Positions 24,066-36,178 of a stretch of 64,000 nucleotides of DNA are shown one piece after another. The stretch comes from Medicago truncatula (Eukaryota; Streptophyta; Magnoliopsida; Fabales; Fabaceae): NCBI RefSeq assembly GCF_003473485.1, contig NC_053042.1, positions 39,770,762-39,834,761 on the forward strand, written 5' to 3'. The notes under the pieces are model-generated. The model was not told the DNA's origin and did not search any database. It worked only from the letters and a program-made list of their open reading frames with translations. Numbering within the stretch: the stretch's first letter is position 1; every line of letters starts with the position of its first letter. Both the position numbers and the translations under genes were made by a program.

Positions 24066-25463
24066 AACCAAGTTGCTTGGGCAAGGAGCTCCTTCTTACA
24101 AGGACGTATCTAGGGCATGGGCGGTTTCACCGCCCGGCGACCTCGGGCGGTCGCCCGGGCTTGATCGATAATTTTTGCACATTAGACCCAACCCAAAAGC
24201 CAATTAGTACACTTACAAAAAGAAAATTTTGGGTAATCTGAAAATTCTCACACGCAAATAGGTCTCGGAATTTTATTTAGCACATTATTGACGAGTTCAT
24301 CTCTCTTATTTTAACGGGTTAACTGTTCAAATTAACCCTGTAATATACCTTATGTTTGAAAAACGACCCTTAAAAATATAAAACATATATTCTAGCATTG
24401 TAACTTGAATTTCTTCTTATTTTTGACCACCCTGTAATATACGTGTAGTCTAAAAATGTGACCTACATGTTGAATTTTTTCATTCTTTTTTTCATACATG
24501 ATTAGCACGTTAAAATATAGTTTTACATAAAAAATTAAATTTCTTCGATCAGAGATAAATTAATTATGAATTTCTTAAACAATTTATAATTAATTTGTAT
24601 CTCGTTTAAAGACTACAAAATTTCACTGTGAAGGTTCTTATCATGTTCTAGTCATGCATACAAAATTAGGGAACTAAATTTGACTTGTGAGTATACGCTT
24701 ACGCGGAACAAAATTTCAATTTTGCACGTTTTGGTTGAAAAATCATAATAAATTTAAACGATTTCGAAATGCTATGAAACTTTACATATCCTTTTTATGT
24801 ATTTTTATAGATGTATCTGCAAATAATGAGCTCAAAATTCGATTTATAGGTCGAGATTTCCATTGTTTTGTTTTTTTGAGCTTTTGACACTTTAAAAATT
24901 CATAATTAATTTGTCGTTTGTCGAAAATTTATAAATTTTTTGTGTAAAGCCGTATTTTAACGTTCTTAACTCGCCTCTAACAAATTATGAAAAAATTCAA
25001 TCACTCAGTTGCTTTTTTGGACTTCGCGTATATTACAGGGTTATAAATAATAAAAAATTCGAATTACATGATCAAAATACATGTTATTTAATTACAGGTC
25101 AATTCCGGTTGCTTTTTTGGACTTCGCGTATATTCAGACTTCACATATATTACATTGTCAATTTTAATTAATAATCCTATTTTAAATTGTATTTTTATTG
25201 ACAAAATGATAAACCTCTTTTATTTCGATTTTTTTAATTATTAAAATTAAAAAAAAATTGATTTATGACTGTTGATATAATTTGGGATAAATTTTTCGCC
25301 CGGGCTCCTTAAATTTCTTGGCTCCGCCACTGATCTAGGGAATACCGGATTCGATTTTTAGGGGGAACAACACTTTGGTCAGTGCGCATGCCTCTACGCA
25401 TGAGCCGGATTAGTCGTCCACCATGTGGGTCGGAAACCGGTGCAAAAGCCAAAAAAAAAAAAA
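24066..25463 (+). mobile_element. SINE interrupted by an hAT element
   Basis: The left part (24066-24115) and right part (25341-25463) together make a short tRNA-like element. A GTTGCTTGGGC box A-like stretch is on the left, CGGATTCGATTT resembling box B on the right, and the tail ends in about 14 A residues. The flanks repeat ACATATCC(A/G)ATATA at 24052-24065 and 25464-25477, a 14-bp target duplication with one difference. The two halves are separated by the hAT element at 24116-25332. Confidence 0.7.
24116..25332. mobile_element. Non-autonomous hAT element
   Basis: An exact 8-bp duplication, ATCTAGGG, stands at 24108-24115 and 25333-25340, the hallmark length of hAT transposons. The ends read CATGGGCGG and, reversed, CAGTGGCGGAG, resembling the CAGTGGCGGA ends of plant hAT elements. 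The interior of about 1.2 kb is AT-rich with no transposase frame. GCTTTTTTGGACTTCGCGTA occurs twice near 25012 and 25109. Confidence 0.75.
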
Positions 25464-25477
25464 ACATATCCGATATA

Positions 25478-26745
25478 TATATTGGCCGTTAACTTACTCC
25501 CATCTAAAATCATGAAGGAGTAAGATAGCAAGTCTTCTCCCACTTGCCTTTTACTGAAAACTCCTTTGCCTCTTTAATTGTTTACTAGTTTAATGAATGG
25601 ACATAATTGTAATTTGCTTTTTGTAACAGTTCTTTTGTTTGATTTTTTTTTTAACGCTGTTGTTGCCACCAGGACACTGTTTCCCCTTCTGTTGTTTCCC
25701 GTTCTTATGTTTTCATTTTGCTTATGTTTTGTGTAATTTTCTGGAGACTCACAATTCATCGCAAATCCAATTAATTTTCTCAACATTGGAAATTGTACAA
25801 AAGAAAAAATACTAATAAAGAAAACCATGGAAGTTCCACTGTGCATCTTATATTAAAATGATCTTAAGCATGTATCAATATTTTCAAGAACAATCAAATT
25901 AAGGTCTCACTGTTTGGTAACGCACGAACATTACCAATGCGAAGAAAGAGACAAAGATTAAATGCGACATTATAAGACAAAACCTAATTTGTGCAACAAC
26001 AAAAAAAAAAAAAAAGTAAAGAGACATTAATTGTTACGAGAGATGTAAATTACACTAGTACCCCATATTTAAGTGGTTGTTAAAAAGAAAAACTTGAGTT
26101 TTTGGTAACAGGTAAATGGGCGTAAGTTAACAACCCCTGTATAACATATCGTTAACTTATTGTCACCTAAATAACAACTTATACCTATTTGCTTTTGACA
26201 AAAAACCTCATTTTCCACTATTTTGGACTAATATCAACTAGAGATTAATTTTGTAATAAATTTGGTTATAAAATTAACTCATAGACATCCGGCCTCAAAC
26301 ACGGGTTGATATCCTCTCCACTTCCTAAATGAAATGGCAATTTCCATTACTAAGTTTTCAAATAAATAAATGATATAAATGCACACATTTTTAGAATTTG
26401 ATACATTAATGGAATATTGTTTTTTAGGGAATTAATGAAATATTTATACACCAAAACTTTGGTAATGTAACAAATGGAGAGAATAAATAAATGGAGAAGA
26501 TCTTAACTCCTCAAACACATACCTAATAAACCACAAAATTGTTGCAGACATGCGGTAATTCTCCGTGCAATATTACAATTAGGTTTTGTGACGCATATTT
26601 TTTTTTGTTACAATTGGGTTTTGTGACGCATAGTATTTTTTGTTTTGTTTTGAGTGTTGCTATTTAGTACGGGTGTTAAAATACCAAAAAATGAAGATGA
26701 GAGAAACAAGCGACTACAAGTTTTTAATTTAATGAAAAAAGATAA
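25478..26745. other. Intergenic DNA, nothing recognised
   Basis: AT-rich. GTTTTGTGACGCATA is repeated near 26583 and 26619. The frame at 25574-25846 has no domain signal. Confidence 0.5.
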
Positions 26746-27153
26746 GGAAAATTCTATGGTACATTAAAATTTTTGGGTGTATTGGTACACCAAGTCAATA
26801 AATTAATAGTTAAATGTGTTATTTTTTGAAGAGAAAAATTGTTTTCTATCACCTATAATTATAATAATTAAATCTTATTTACCAAAAACGTCGAAGAAAT
26901 AAAATTTAATTTTTCTGAATTTTTTGTACTCATAATAGAGAATTTTGATTATTTTTTACAATAAAATATAAAAAAAAAATAGTATGATTTTTATAAACAA
27001 TGAAATGACGTTTTTTTCTTATAAAATGACATTTTCTAAAATATAAATATCAACAAATAACTCTTTATTCTATAAAAATAATAGTTAATTTAAAGATTTT
27101 TGAAGTAGGAGTACCGATACACTTTAATTTACGGGTGTACCGTAGAAGTTCCC
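26746..27153. mobile_element. Mutator-type MITE, copy A
   Basis: Ends GGAAAATTCTATGGTACA and, reversed, GGGAACTTCTACGGTACACC. Exact 9-bp target duplication AAAAGATAA at 26737-26745 and 27154-27162. At 408 bp it aligns end to end, in inverse orientation, with the element at 29217-29622. No coding capacity. Confidence 0.87.
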
Positions 27154-27236
27154 AAAAGATAAATGGTACGAGCGAGAGGCAACATAAAGCAAACTCAAAC
27201 TCACGAGAGCTGTTGGATTAACATAAATTATATATA

Positions 27237-28531
27237 GGCTAAAATATGATTTTGGTCCTGCAAATATAGCATATTTCGGTTTTGGTCCCTGGTAATTTTT
27301 TTTTTTGAAAAACGTCTCTGCAAATTTTTTTGTTTTTTAAAATAGTCTCTCGTCCCACTTTTTCGATGATTTGTCACATTTATGCATACCTGGCATTTTC
27401 TGATTGTGTTAATTGTCCACTTGGCAATTAATTTATTTTAACTAATTAAAAACTATTTAAAAAAATCAGAAAATATATTTATGAAATTAAAAAAACCAAT
27501 TAATTTTAATTAATTTAAAAAAAATAGAAAAGGGAGAAAATCTAAGAAAATAAACAATCTTCTTCAAATCTTCATCACATTCATCATCATCATCATCAAT
27601 CTTCATTATCATTTCCTTCCTTTTCTCCATCTTTCTGCAACCTCAAACTATTTCCAAAACAAACAATATTGTCGCAAACTCCAAACAAACAATGTTGTCG
27701 CAAACAGTGTCGCGCAACAACACAGCAAGAACGGAAAATCCAGATTGCATTAAACAACAAGCTACACTAACCAGATTGAACAGAAAACCAAATCATATAT
27801 TGAAGAGGAAACAAGAAATAGATCGAACAGAAACACAATATGAACGAATATGAACAACGGCGATACAAAAGATGTCGACGGCGCCGAGAGAGGGGGATAG
27901 AACAACGGCATGTATTGACCCACGACAGATCTGAGTTCATTTTAATCATTGCAAGCAAGATGAATTTCGATTTGGATTTGGATGAAGGTTTGGATGAACT
28001 TCGATTTAGATTTGGATGAATTTCGGTATGGATTTTGACACGCCGTTCTCTGGAATTTCGATTTGAAACAGATGAGTTTATGAAGGATTGAATGGAACGG
28101 CGAAGAAGAAGAGGAACGAAGAAGAGGATGTGTGAAGAAGAAGTGAAACGAAGAAGAGAAGAAAAGGATATGTGAAGAAGAAGAAGAAGTGGAAAACAAG
28201 ATCTGTGAAGAAGAAGTGCAGTGTGTTTTCCAAAATAATTTATTCAATCCTTAAAATAAATGATTTTTAATTTTCATAATTTTTTTTTATATTTTAAAAT
28301 GTTTTTTAATTAGTTAAAATAAAATAATTGCCACCTGGATGCCACATGTACATGTTTGCACCGTCAGCATCTGCCAAGTATGCATAAATGTGACAAATCA
28401 TCGAAAAAGTGGGACCAGGGACCATTTTAAAAAATAAAAATTTTTGCAGGGACGTTTTTCAAATTTTTTTTTTACCAAGGACCAAAATCCAAATTCGCTA
28501 TATTTGCAGGGACCAAAAGCATATTTTAGCC
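27237..28531. mobile_element. Mutator-type non-autonomous element, 1.3 kb
   Basis: The arms begin GGCTAAAATATG on both ends and stay similar for about 230 bp, including TTTTGGTCC and CGATGATTTGTCACATTT. An exact 9-bp duplication TTATATATA stands at 27228-27236 and 28532-28540. The interior holds CATCAT and GAAGAAG low-complexity stretches and no transposase. Frames at 27767-28247 are low-complexity artefacts. Confidence 0.87.
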
Positions 28532-28559
28532 TTATATATAATTAGTAAGACAAAGAGTA

Positions 28560-29130
28560 TTAAATAACTATATACATATAATCCCAACATAAAAGAGAGT
28601 TTTAGTTACCCATTTTTCAGATGAACAACAAATAGTTGTTGAATCTTGGAGTTCCAAGCTTCCTTGGTCCTTGAGAGGCTCCTGCCACCGTCTGCTCTCT
28701 CTCTCTATATATATATATTCTATATTGGGTTTACCATTGATTGGGTTTTACAAATGACTTGCACTCTATTTATAGAGTTTTTGATGTTGCAGATTAGCCA
28801 AGTGTAATAAGCCACGCTTAGCCAAGGTCACTTTAAGGGAGAGAAAATCCGACTGTTCTTCAGATATTTTGCCAGAAACTGACCTTGCTCGTTAAACACT
28901 ACTTTCATGCTAAGCGAACCGCCTTTACTTTTCCTTCGTGGAGAGGTAGTAACTGTTTTGTGCTTAGCGAATCGAATTTGTCTTCAATCTTCTAGAACTC
29001 TGTTTTTAGGCTTACTTTCATTTTGTCATGCTTGTTTAGCGAGTTGCGATTCACAGGTTCACGACTTCGATGCCAGAGCATGTTTTGCCCAAATTTTCCT
29101 GTATTTAATATTTTAAGGTGTTTCAGAGTT
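28560..29130 (-). mobile_element. Possible LTR fragment (fossil), weak
   Basis: Read on the minus strand, a TATA-like CTATAAATAGAGTGCAAG and downstream leader-like sequence, preceded by GC-richer GCTAAGCGA-type words, resemble the promoter part of a legume LTR. No ends, target duplication or coding domain could be fixed. It could equally be unrelated intergenic sequence. Confidence 0.3.
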
Positions 29131-29216
29131 TAACCATGATCCTCATTGTCTCAAACCATTCTCAATTCATATAACCGCAACCTTAGTACTTTATAGACTT
29201 GTAGGGATATCAATAA

Positions 29217-29622
29217 GGGAGCTTCTACGGTACACCTCACAAATTAATGTGTATCGATACTCCGCTTCATAAATTTATAAATTAATGATCATTTTATGAA
29301 ATAATTGTTATTTGTCATTATTTATATTTTAGAAAACACCATCTCATGAGGAAAAAAACACTATTTCATTGTTTATATGAATTATATTAAATTTTTAACA
29401 TTTCTCATAAAAAATAATCAATATTCTTCATTATGAGCAATAAAAATTCAAAAAAAAATAAATTTTATTTCATGGACGCTTTTGGTAAATAAGATTTAAT
29501 TATTATAATTGTCAATGATAGAAAATAATTATTTTTTCTTCAAAAAACAATCAATTTAATTATTAATTTAATGTTCGATGTACCGGTACACTCAAAATGT
29601 TGGGTGTACCATAGAATTTGCC
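29217..29622. mobile_element. Mutator-type MITE, copy B
   Basis: Ends GGGAGCTTCTACGGTACACC and, reversed, GGCAAATTCTATGGTACACC. Exact 9-bp duplication TATCAATAA at 29208-29216 and 29623-29631. It is 406 bp and homologous to copy A at 26746-27153 in the opposite orientation. Confidence 0.88.
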
Positions 29623-29631
29623 TATCAATAA

Positions 29632-30320
29632 ATAACCATTAGGAATTTCTAAGATTCCAGTGATTAGTATTGGTTAAGATAGGAATACTAGTACAATTAA
29701 TGACTAGTGTATTCTGTGAATAAACTAATGCGAAATTTGTATATATATGATGAATGTGCTAAGATGTATTATGTATAGAAAATAGAAGTATGATTCATGT
29801 TGGTAGCATGTGTGTTAAGTGAGTAATGTGCATCCTAGTATTACATATAATTAGTGATAGGAATGATAAGTGTAATTGATAGTTATATGAATGTTAGCAA
29901 GGGGTGATTAATAAGGAATACTTGTATCTTGATGTGTATTATATATAACAACTAAAATTAAGATAACAAGGTTACTATGAGTAATCAAGCATCTAGGAAA
30001 ATAATAAAAGATTACTAAAACTGACAACTATAGGCTAGACATGGAACCTTAGAAAAAGGGGTTACCTTATGTAGAGTTTATTGTAGAGACACGTAGGCGG
30101 AAGGCCACTTACAAATTTTTTAGCATACTCTACTGGAAGTAACTCCCTCTTCGATACAACCATACTTAGGAGATGTTGCATACGCAAGAATGAACGAACA
30201 CACAAATGAACAAATCTTGAATAAGAATGGTTAAACATTGAAGAGCAAATCCTTTATATCTACATTAAAGGACCGAGGTTTAAAAGTAATCTTCATTTGT
30301 TCAATCTGTCAGGTTAAAGA
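29632..30320. other. Intergenic DNA, nothing recognised
   Basis: AT-rich with no coding or RNA signal recognised by eye. Confidence 0.5.
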
Positions 30321-31100
30321 CGTTAGACTAAAATGGGTTAAAGAACAACAACCTTTAAATTTTGACGATAATAAAGTATTTGAGAATAATTGGATATGTT
30401 GATGTTTGTTTAAGTGTGCAAGAAAATACATGCAGTTGATCATTTGTGGTCAATGCTCTAGACTAGAAGTCAACTTTGAAAGAAAACACTATGAGTTCAA
30501 CACAAAGCTATGAGGTCAACATTAGTCAAAGCTATGTGGACTCAAATCATAATTTGTGGTAAGATATAAAGACAAAGCTTTGTGGGTTCAAAATTCTATA
30601 ATCAGAAAAGAAGTCAACACACTTTGGTCAATCATCTGGATCAGTGATCTTCTCCACCAAAGGGTTTCTCCGATACTTCAATAATGTGACAACTCTTTCT
30701 ACAAATAAGGAAAGCAGGCATTGACTTGCGTACATAAAGAAAGACATTGAAGTGCATTCAAATGCCAAGTTAAATGCAATGATTTGTCAATTGTAATCAA
30801 GCAAAGACTACAAAAAAACAATCGAACATTGTAAGACAAGGATCTTCCAACACTTGACGATATTCAAGTTCTCATATAAGTAGGAACAAATTCAGCCGAA
30901 GATCAAATGAAGCCTTGTCGAGAAACAACAAAAGAAAATAGAAAGATACAATTGAATTGTACAATGCTCAATAAATTTACTACTATCTGAGTTTATGTAT
31001 ACATTCAAAGTATTCAATTGTAATCTTGTATTTCCTCTAGTTTGAGGTTAGAAAGTACTCTATTTTGAGGCAAAGGAAATCTAGGACCAGGTATTTTAAT
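30320..31100 (+). mobile_element. Copia-like LTR relic, tentatively SIRE/Maximus type (fossil)
   Basis: The block opens with AATTTTGACGATAATAAAGT and GATATGTTGATGTTTGTTTA, matching the start of the minus-strand relic ending at 13145. No protein domain is seen; it is a broken, diverged LTR fragment with uncertain right edge. Confidence 0.4.
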
Positions 31101-32281
31101 CATGTGGTGATGCGCCATGCCACAACTTCAATTTTTTGAGACGCTAATATAAAGTATTTTTGCAAGAAATATTTAGGGTTTGGACATCTTTTGACTAGAA
31201 AAGGACTAAAACACTTTGTAGGTTTACAAGTGAGGTTTCAAAATTGGAAACGAGACTTCAAAATATTATAATTATTATTATTATGATTCCCTTAAAAAAA
31301 TATCATTATTATCATCATCACCATTATTGTTAATATTAATTAATGAAAATTTGATCGAACCAAAAACGTGGATGCCATGTCATGAAAATGATCCACGTGA
31401 GTTGTGGTAAGCACCGGATTTCTGTAAGCCACGTCATTAAGATGCAAAATTGAATATTTTTTTATTTATAAAGACAAAATATATATTTTAAATTAAAAAC
31501 AAAAATGTATTATACCCTTACAATAAAATAAAAATTGAACCCCAAAAAAAATCATAAAATTTGAAATTACTAAGATCCTATTCTGTTTTAAATCCTAACT
31601 AACACGCTTGATTCCATTTCCATATGAGCGCTCAATAGGCGTAAGTACTCCTACTAAATATGGACGGTTCATTGGTTTTTTTTCTTTCTTTCTTTCTCGT
31701 TTTCAAACAAATAGCAGTTATATCAGTTTTGTCAAAAAAAAGCAGTTATATCAGTTAGTGACAGATTGGTACTTCGAAAGCATGCAACATAGTGACAAAT
31801 CTAAATTTTACACTTTGTTAAAACAATATCAGGTAATAATGACACATAAGAAGCAACTAAATCAGCTACAAAACCCTATTGTTGTTATTTTATCTTTTTT
31901 TATTACACAAAGAAAAGATTTTACCCGAATGTAGTTGCACCCATCAATCAAGCACAACACAACATAGTACATACATAGATAGCACTACTAAATATTGCTC
32001 CTAAAATTTTGGTGCTGACGGTTACAAACGTATGGTAGAATATACAACACCAACCATAAAACCCTCCATTAATAGAACACATCAAATACTCCTTTTTTCT
32101 TATTCCTATCATTTTTCTTCCTTCCATTTTTTCCTATTCCACTTACCACCACTTCAACGGCGCGGCGAGGCAACGCAAGACGGCCCCCGCTTGCTTGCTG
32201 CCTCAGCCATCATCATTTTCATCAAATTAAAATTAACACTTTCAATCTGTTGTTAAAGATATACAATAATTATTTGTAGCT
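31101..32281. other. Intergenic DNA and probable promoter of the DUF1685 gene
   Basis: No gene before the ATG at 32282. The last 250 bases are pyrimidine-rich, as in plant leaders. Perfect tandem words near 31722-31758 (AGCAGTTATATCAGTT twice) were noted. Confidence 0.5.
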
Positions 32282-33101
32282 ATGAACAAAGAAGAGCAAA
32301 AGTGTGACAAAATGTCATTATCTTCATCTTCTTCTCCGCTACCAAGCGAATCGGAGGAGGAGTTGCAGCACATGCCATTGGCGCCGGTGGCGTGGAACAA
32401 TAGGAGGAGGCTATCGAAGCAGCTATCGATGTGCGAGAAGCCGAGAGATATGGCTTGGGAGAGAAGGAGGAGACAAGAAATAAGGAGGAGTATTGTTCAA
32501 GATTGTGTTTGTGATGATATAACTGATGATGATTTGCATGAACTTAAAGGATGCATTGAACTTGGGTTTGGATTCAATGAAGAAGATGGTCAGAGATTGT
32601 GTAATACATTGCCTGCCCTTGATCTTTATTTTGCTGTTAATAGAGGTTTGTCACCAAGCCCTGTTTCTACACCTCAAAGTCGTGCTTCATCCCTTGGGGC
32701 TCGTTCTTCTTCCTTTGGAAGCCCTAGAAGTGATGCTGACTCATGGAAGATTTGTAGCCCAGGTTAACTTTCTTTGCATTTTTCTTAACAATCATTTTTT
32801 TGCCTTAATCCTTTGGTTCTCACGGGAATAAGACTGCGATAATTCAGAATTCGGTCAGGAGTTCTTACCGATAATATATATACCTATTTTTTAACATCTC
32901 AATGTGTTTGTCTTATACATTATTGGCAAAAAATTATACAAATTAATATATTAAATGCATGTATAGTTTTGCTGACGAGGTTGCGGGTTTGCATCTTTGT
33001 GCAATGTAGGGGATGATCCTGAATTGGTGAAGACCAAATTAAGACATTGGGCTCAAGCTGTTGCATGTTCCGTGATGCAGTCTTCTGGAAGTGGAAGTTG
33101 A
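32282..33101 (+). CDS. DUF1685 family protein
   Basis: Two exons, 32282-32762 and 33010-33101, joined in phase 1, give 190 residues. The family signature is clear: an Arg-rich helix WERRRRQEIRRS, then DDITDDDLHELKGCIELGFG and LCNTLPALDLYFAVNR, a Ser/Pro-rich linker with SRASSLGARSSS, and the C-terminal KTKLRHWAQAVACSVMQSS. DUF1685 proteins are plant-specific, mostly uncharacterised and probably nuclear or cytosolic; no enzyme motif is present. The second exon supplies the conserved tail, supporting the splice. The first ATG is used; an in-frame Met at residue 11 is an alternative. A GAA-rich stretch (33180-33225) lies in the 3' UTR. Confidence 0.88.
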
Positions 33102-34499
33102 GCTGTTTCCCACAAAGGGATTGATGTTGTTTCGAAAGATGCACATACAAAGAAAGAGGGATGAGAAAAACAAGAAGAACGAACAAGGAAGAAGAAGAAA
33201 GAAGAAGAAGAAGAAGAAGAAAGAGGGGCTCGGTTTAAAATTCACTAACTCTCAGATTATTGGGGATTTTTTTTGGCTCCAACTTAGGTTAGAGGATAAT
33301 GGTCTAACCAAAATAACCCCCTCATTTTATTTACCTTTTCTCTTCATATAGAAATTTTTGAGCTGTGAAATATTGTTAGAATGTATTATGGCCTAATTTC
33401 CTTACCATGTGGAAGATTAAATTTGAAGTTAATGTAATACTGATATGTGAGTAGATAAGTTTGGCCTTTTCTTTAGCTTAGAACATACCCTTTGACTTGG
33501 TTATAAATGATACAGACAAGAGTAATATTTGCAAATATGTAATTGCTGATTGTTCCATCCTGTTTCCATCTTTCCTCAATCCAATGTTTTTTTTAATTCA
33601 TTTTTCCCTTTTTGTCCTCAACAATATTGTTTTAAAAAACAAGGTAAAAAAAAAGAAAAAAAAAAAGGCAAATTAACAGTTCTTCTGATACTGCTGCAAT
33701 CATATGGCATTCACGGTGAGAAATCACAAAGTTGATTGGGATGTCAGTTACTAACTAATCACGCACTTAGCAAATAAAAACCTAATCATGCAGATGATTC
33801 AGGGGGTTTGTTTCAAGTTTAAGATGAGAAATTATAAGGTCTGTAAAAGAAGGATGAAAATTGTTCCGTTATTTTATTGAATATAAATGAGCCTATTTAC
33901 TAAAGTCATGAATGCACAAACCGGAAACGTTAAAATATCACTAACCACACCCATTATCTCCCTCTTAAACCATCTTCATTTTATTTTGGAGGAACCATAT
34001 GTTTTTTCTTTTTTGAGCAAACCCATCTTCAATGTTGTAACTAGGTATTTTAACATTATGCACGACACCTTTCCAAAAATATCATAATACACATAAATTA
34101 GTAACGAGTAAACTATCATTTTAGATTTGGATATTGAAAGTGTGTGTGAAATTACGAAATATCAAAGTGCTCCCTCAAATTGTATAACACTTGTCATATA
34201 GTTCCCTTCGTCAAGTTATTATGTTACGGTTGATGAAAGTGTCATCTGCAAACAAACACTTGACAAAATTTCAAGGTCTAAGTCCAAAACTACAAAAATA
34301 AACAACAATTATGTATATTTTTAAATCAGTATTATCCATAAATAACAACGAAAATGAATCTTAGATAACATAGATCCATTTAAGATGCCAATATATTTTA
34401 ACAAATATTTTTCCATACAGATAGAATCGAACTTTAAACTAAATGATTAACAATTGATTACAAGTTTAGTAATAAATCTCTTCTCTCAATTGACTGAAG
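33102..34499. other. 3' UTR of the DUF1685 gene, then intergenic DNA
   Basis: A (GAA)n stretch at about 33180-33225 generates frames on both strands that are not genes. The rest is AT-rich without recognisable features. Confidence 0.6.
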
Positions 34500-34650
34500 T
34501 GTGTAAATATAGCTCATTTGATATTTACCAGAAATATTATGTGCAGAGGTCGAGGTTCGAACCCCAAATTTCCAATTTTTTCACATAATGTCTATAAATC
34601 TAGCCACCAGAGTATCAAATAAATAAATAAAAAAAATAAAATAGAAATCG
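34500..34650 (+). mobile_element. tRNA-derived SINE
   Basis: Box A-like TAGCTCATTTGA at 34510-34521 and box B GGTTCGAACCC at 34554-34564 are spaced as in tRNA-derived SINEs. The tail is an A-rich AAATAAATAAATAAA run. A degenerate relative lies near 61505-61600. No target duplication was resolved. Confidence 0.55.
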
Positions 34651-34863
34651 AGAGAGTATACATATTTTGCCCGGGAAAATGTGGGCAAGCCAAACCAAAA
34701 ACACCAGAGAGAGAGAGAGACAGAATAAAAGCAAAAAAAAAACACATGCATCCCCTTTCTCTCTCAAATTCCCAAATCTAATTCGATTCGCATCTCAAAC
34801 AAAACCCTAAATTTGTCAAACATGCACACATTTCACTGATTTCAGATCCACCACCTCTCCCAA

Positions 34864-35448
34864 ATGCCGACCACCACAACCACCGCCACCTACGGCTCCA
34901 TCCCATCCCCCTCCCCTTCCACCGCCACTTGGCAACCACCAACCTCCACTCCCATCCCCACACCCCGTTCATGGCGCGAATTCTTCTCCCTCTCCTCCCT
35001 CTCCCGTCCCTACTCCTACGACGACGCAATGCTCCGTCTCCGTCATAACCTAACCTACTTTCAATTCAACTACACCACCACAATCCTCCTCATCGTCTTC
35101 CTCAGCCTTCTTTGGCACCCGGTTTCCATGATTGTTTTCTTGATCCTTCTCGTCGCGTGGTTCTTTCTTTACTTTTCGCGGAATGGTCCTCTTGTTGTTT
35201 TTAATCGAACATTGGATGATCGAATTGTGATATGTGGTTTGGGAGTTGTTAGTGTTGTTGGGCTTGTGGCTACTCATGTTGGGGTTAATGTTTTGGTAGC
35301 TTTGATTGTTGGTGTTGTTGTTGTGGGTTTGCATGGTTCTTTTAGGGTTATTGAGGATTTGTATGTTGATCAGGAAAGTGGGCTGCTTTCTGTTGTTGGA
35401 GGAACCCAAGCTGCTCCTACCAGAACAAATTATACTCGAATTGGATGA
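34864..35448 (+). CDS. PRA1 family protein (prenylated Rab acceptor)
   Basis: A single exon encodes 194 residues. The N-terminal 55 residues are Thr/Ser/Pro-rich. The PRA1 domain runs from about residue 36 (SWREFFSLSSLSRPYSYDDA) to the end. Two paired hydrophobic hairpins follow, at about 72-106 and 122-160. Family hallmarks include RLRHNLTYFQFNY, HPVSMIVFL and DDRIVICGLGVVSV, and the tail LYVDQESGLLSVVG is typical. Plant PRA1 proteins sit in endomembranes (ER, Golgi, endosomes) and are thought to help Rab GTPases reach or leave membranes. Plant PRA1 genes usually lack introns, as here. The start is the first ATG after a CT-rich leader. The end of the gene and its 3' flank are copied downstream (about 36506-37165). 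Confidence 0.92.
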   Translation: MPTTTTTATYGSIPSPSPSTATWQPPTSTPIPTPRSWREFFSLSSLSRPYSYDDAMLRLRHNLTYFQFNYTTTILLIVFLSLLWHPVSMIVFLILLVAWFFLYFSRNGPLVVFNRTLDDRIVICGLGVVSVVGLVATHVGVNVLVALIVGVVVVGLHGSFRVIEDLYVDQESGLLSVVGGTQAAPTRTNYTRIG

Positions 35449-35809
35449 AAAAAAAGGTGTTTTTTTGTCGGTTTCACGGTTAGTATCGTTTTTTCTGCTT
35501 TGAAAGTTTTGAAGTATTGCATCGTCAAGTGATAGTGATTGATTTAGTTTAGAAGGGAAAATGGAATTCAAAGCTGAGTTGGTCATTGCAAAGATGAATT
35601 GACCTATTTGTTAGTTCTTTGGGTTCAGTGGCTCTTACTTTTGTATTGAACAATGTCACTTTGTTTATCCTGTTCGGATTAACTTGTAACAGTGTTCATG
35701 TAAGAAATTAATTGATCGCATTGAATTGGAATTAGTTCTGTTTTTGTCAATCTCTGTTGGATAAATTTGAGAATTTTGTAAAGAAGAGGATTTGTTAATG
35801 TAGTAAATT

Positions 35810-35970
35810 CTATGAAGCACGGACAGTCCTCCGATTAGGCGTGTCCCGCGTGTCCGACACGACACGGACACTTATAATTACACTGAATTATGTGATTTTT
35901 TTTCTTCAAATTATTAGATGTGTCGGAGTGTTGGTGTCCGTGTGTCAGTGTCCGTATCTGTGCTTCATAG
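35810..35970. mobile_element. Small foldback MITE, GTGTCCG-rich
   Basis: The ends CTATGAAGCACGGACA and its inverse TGTCCGTATCTGTGCTTCATAG make a 161-bp foldback unit with a repeated GTGTCCG/CGGACAC interior. GTAGTA occurs on both sides. Copy 2 of the flanking duplication lacks it (GTTAATGTAGTAGTAATAG runs through), which supports a true insertion. The superfamily is not determined. Confidence 0.7.
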
Positions 35971-36178
35971 GTAGTAATAGATGGTGACATTGTGGGTCTG
36001 ATTTTCTTGTTCAATTGTTCAACATTATCTGTTCCAAGTTCCATTTTTGCTTTTGATTTGATGTGTTTGCGGACTTTTTTGTTTGTTTGTAAAAGCAGTT
36101 CCCAGACTTTGTTCCACAACCTCATTTTGTACACTTCTAATTGCAATTGTGAATGCTTCTGTTTTTGTAAATTGAGTT

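Noticed and set aside
27767-28247. Minus-strand frames rich in Ser/Phe
   Set aside because: Low-complexity GAAGAAG sequence inside a non-autonomous Mutator-type element; not a transposase.
33091-33351. 86-residue frame (+) and 68-88-residue frames (-) near a GAA repeat
   Set aside because: They are translations of the (GAA)n stretch in the DUF1685 3' UTR.
35050-35586. 178-residue minus-strand frame
   Set aside because: It is the antisense shadow of the PRA1 gene, rich in Asn/Thr from reversed hydrophobic codons.
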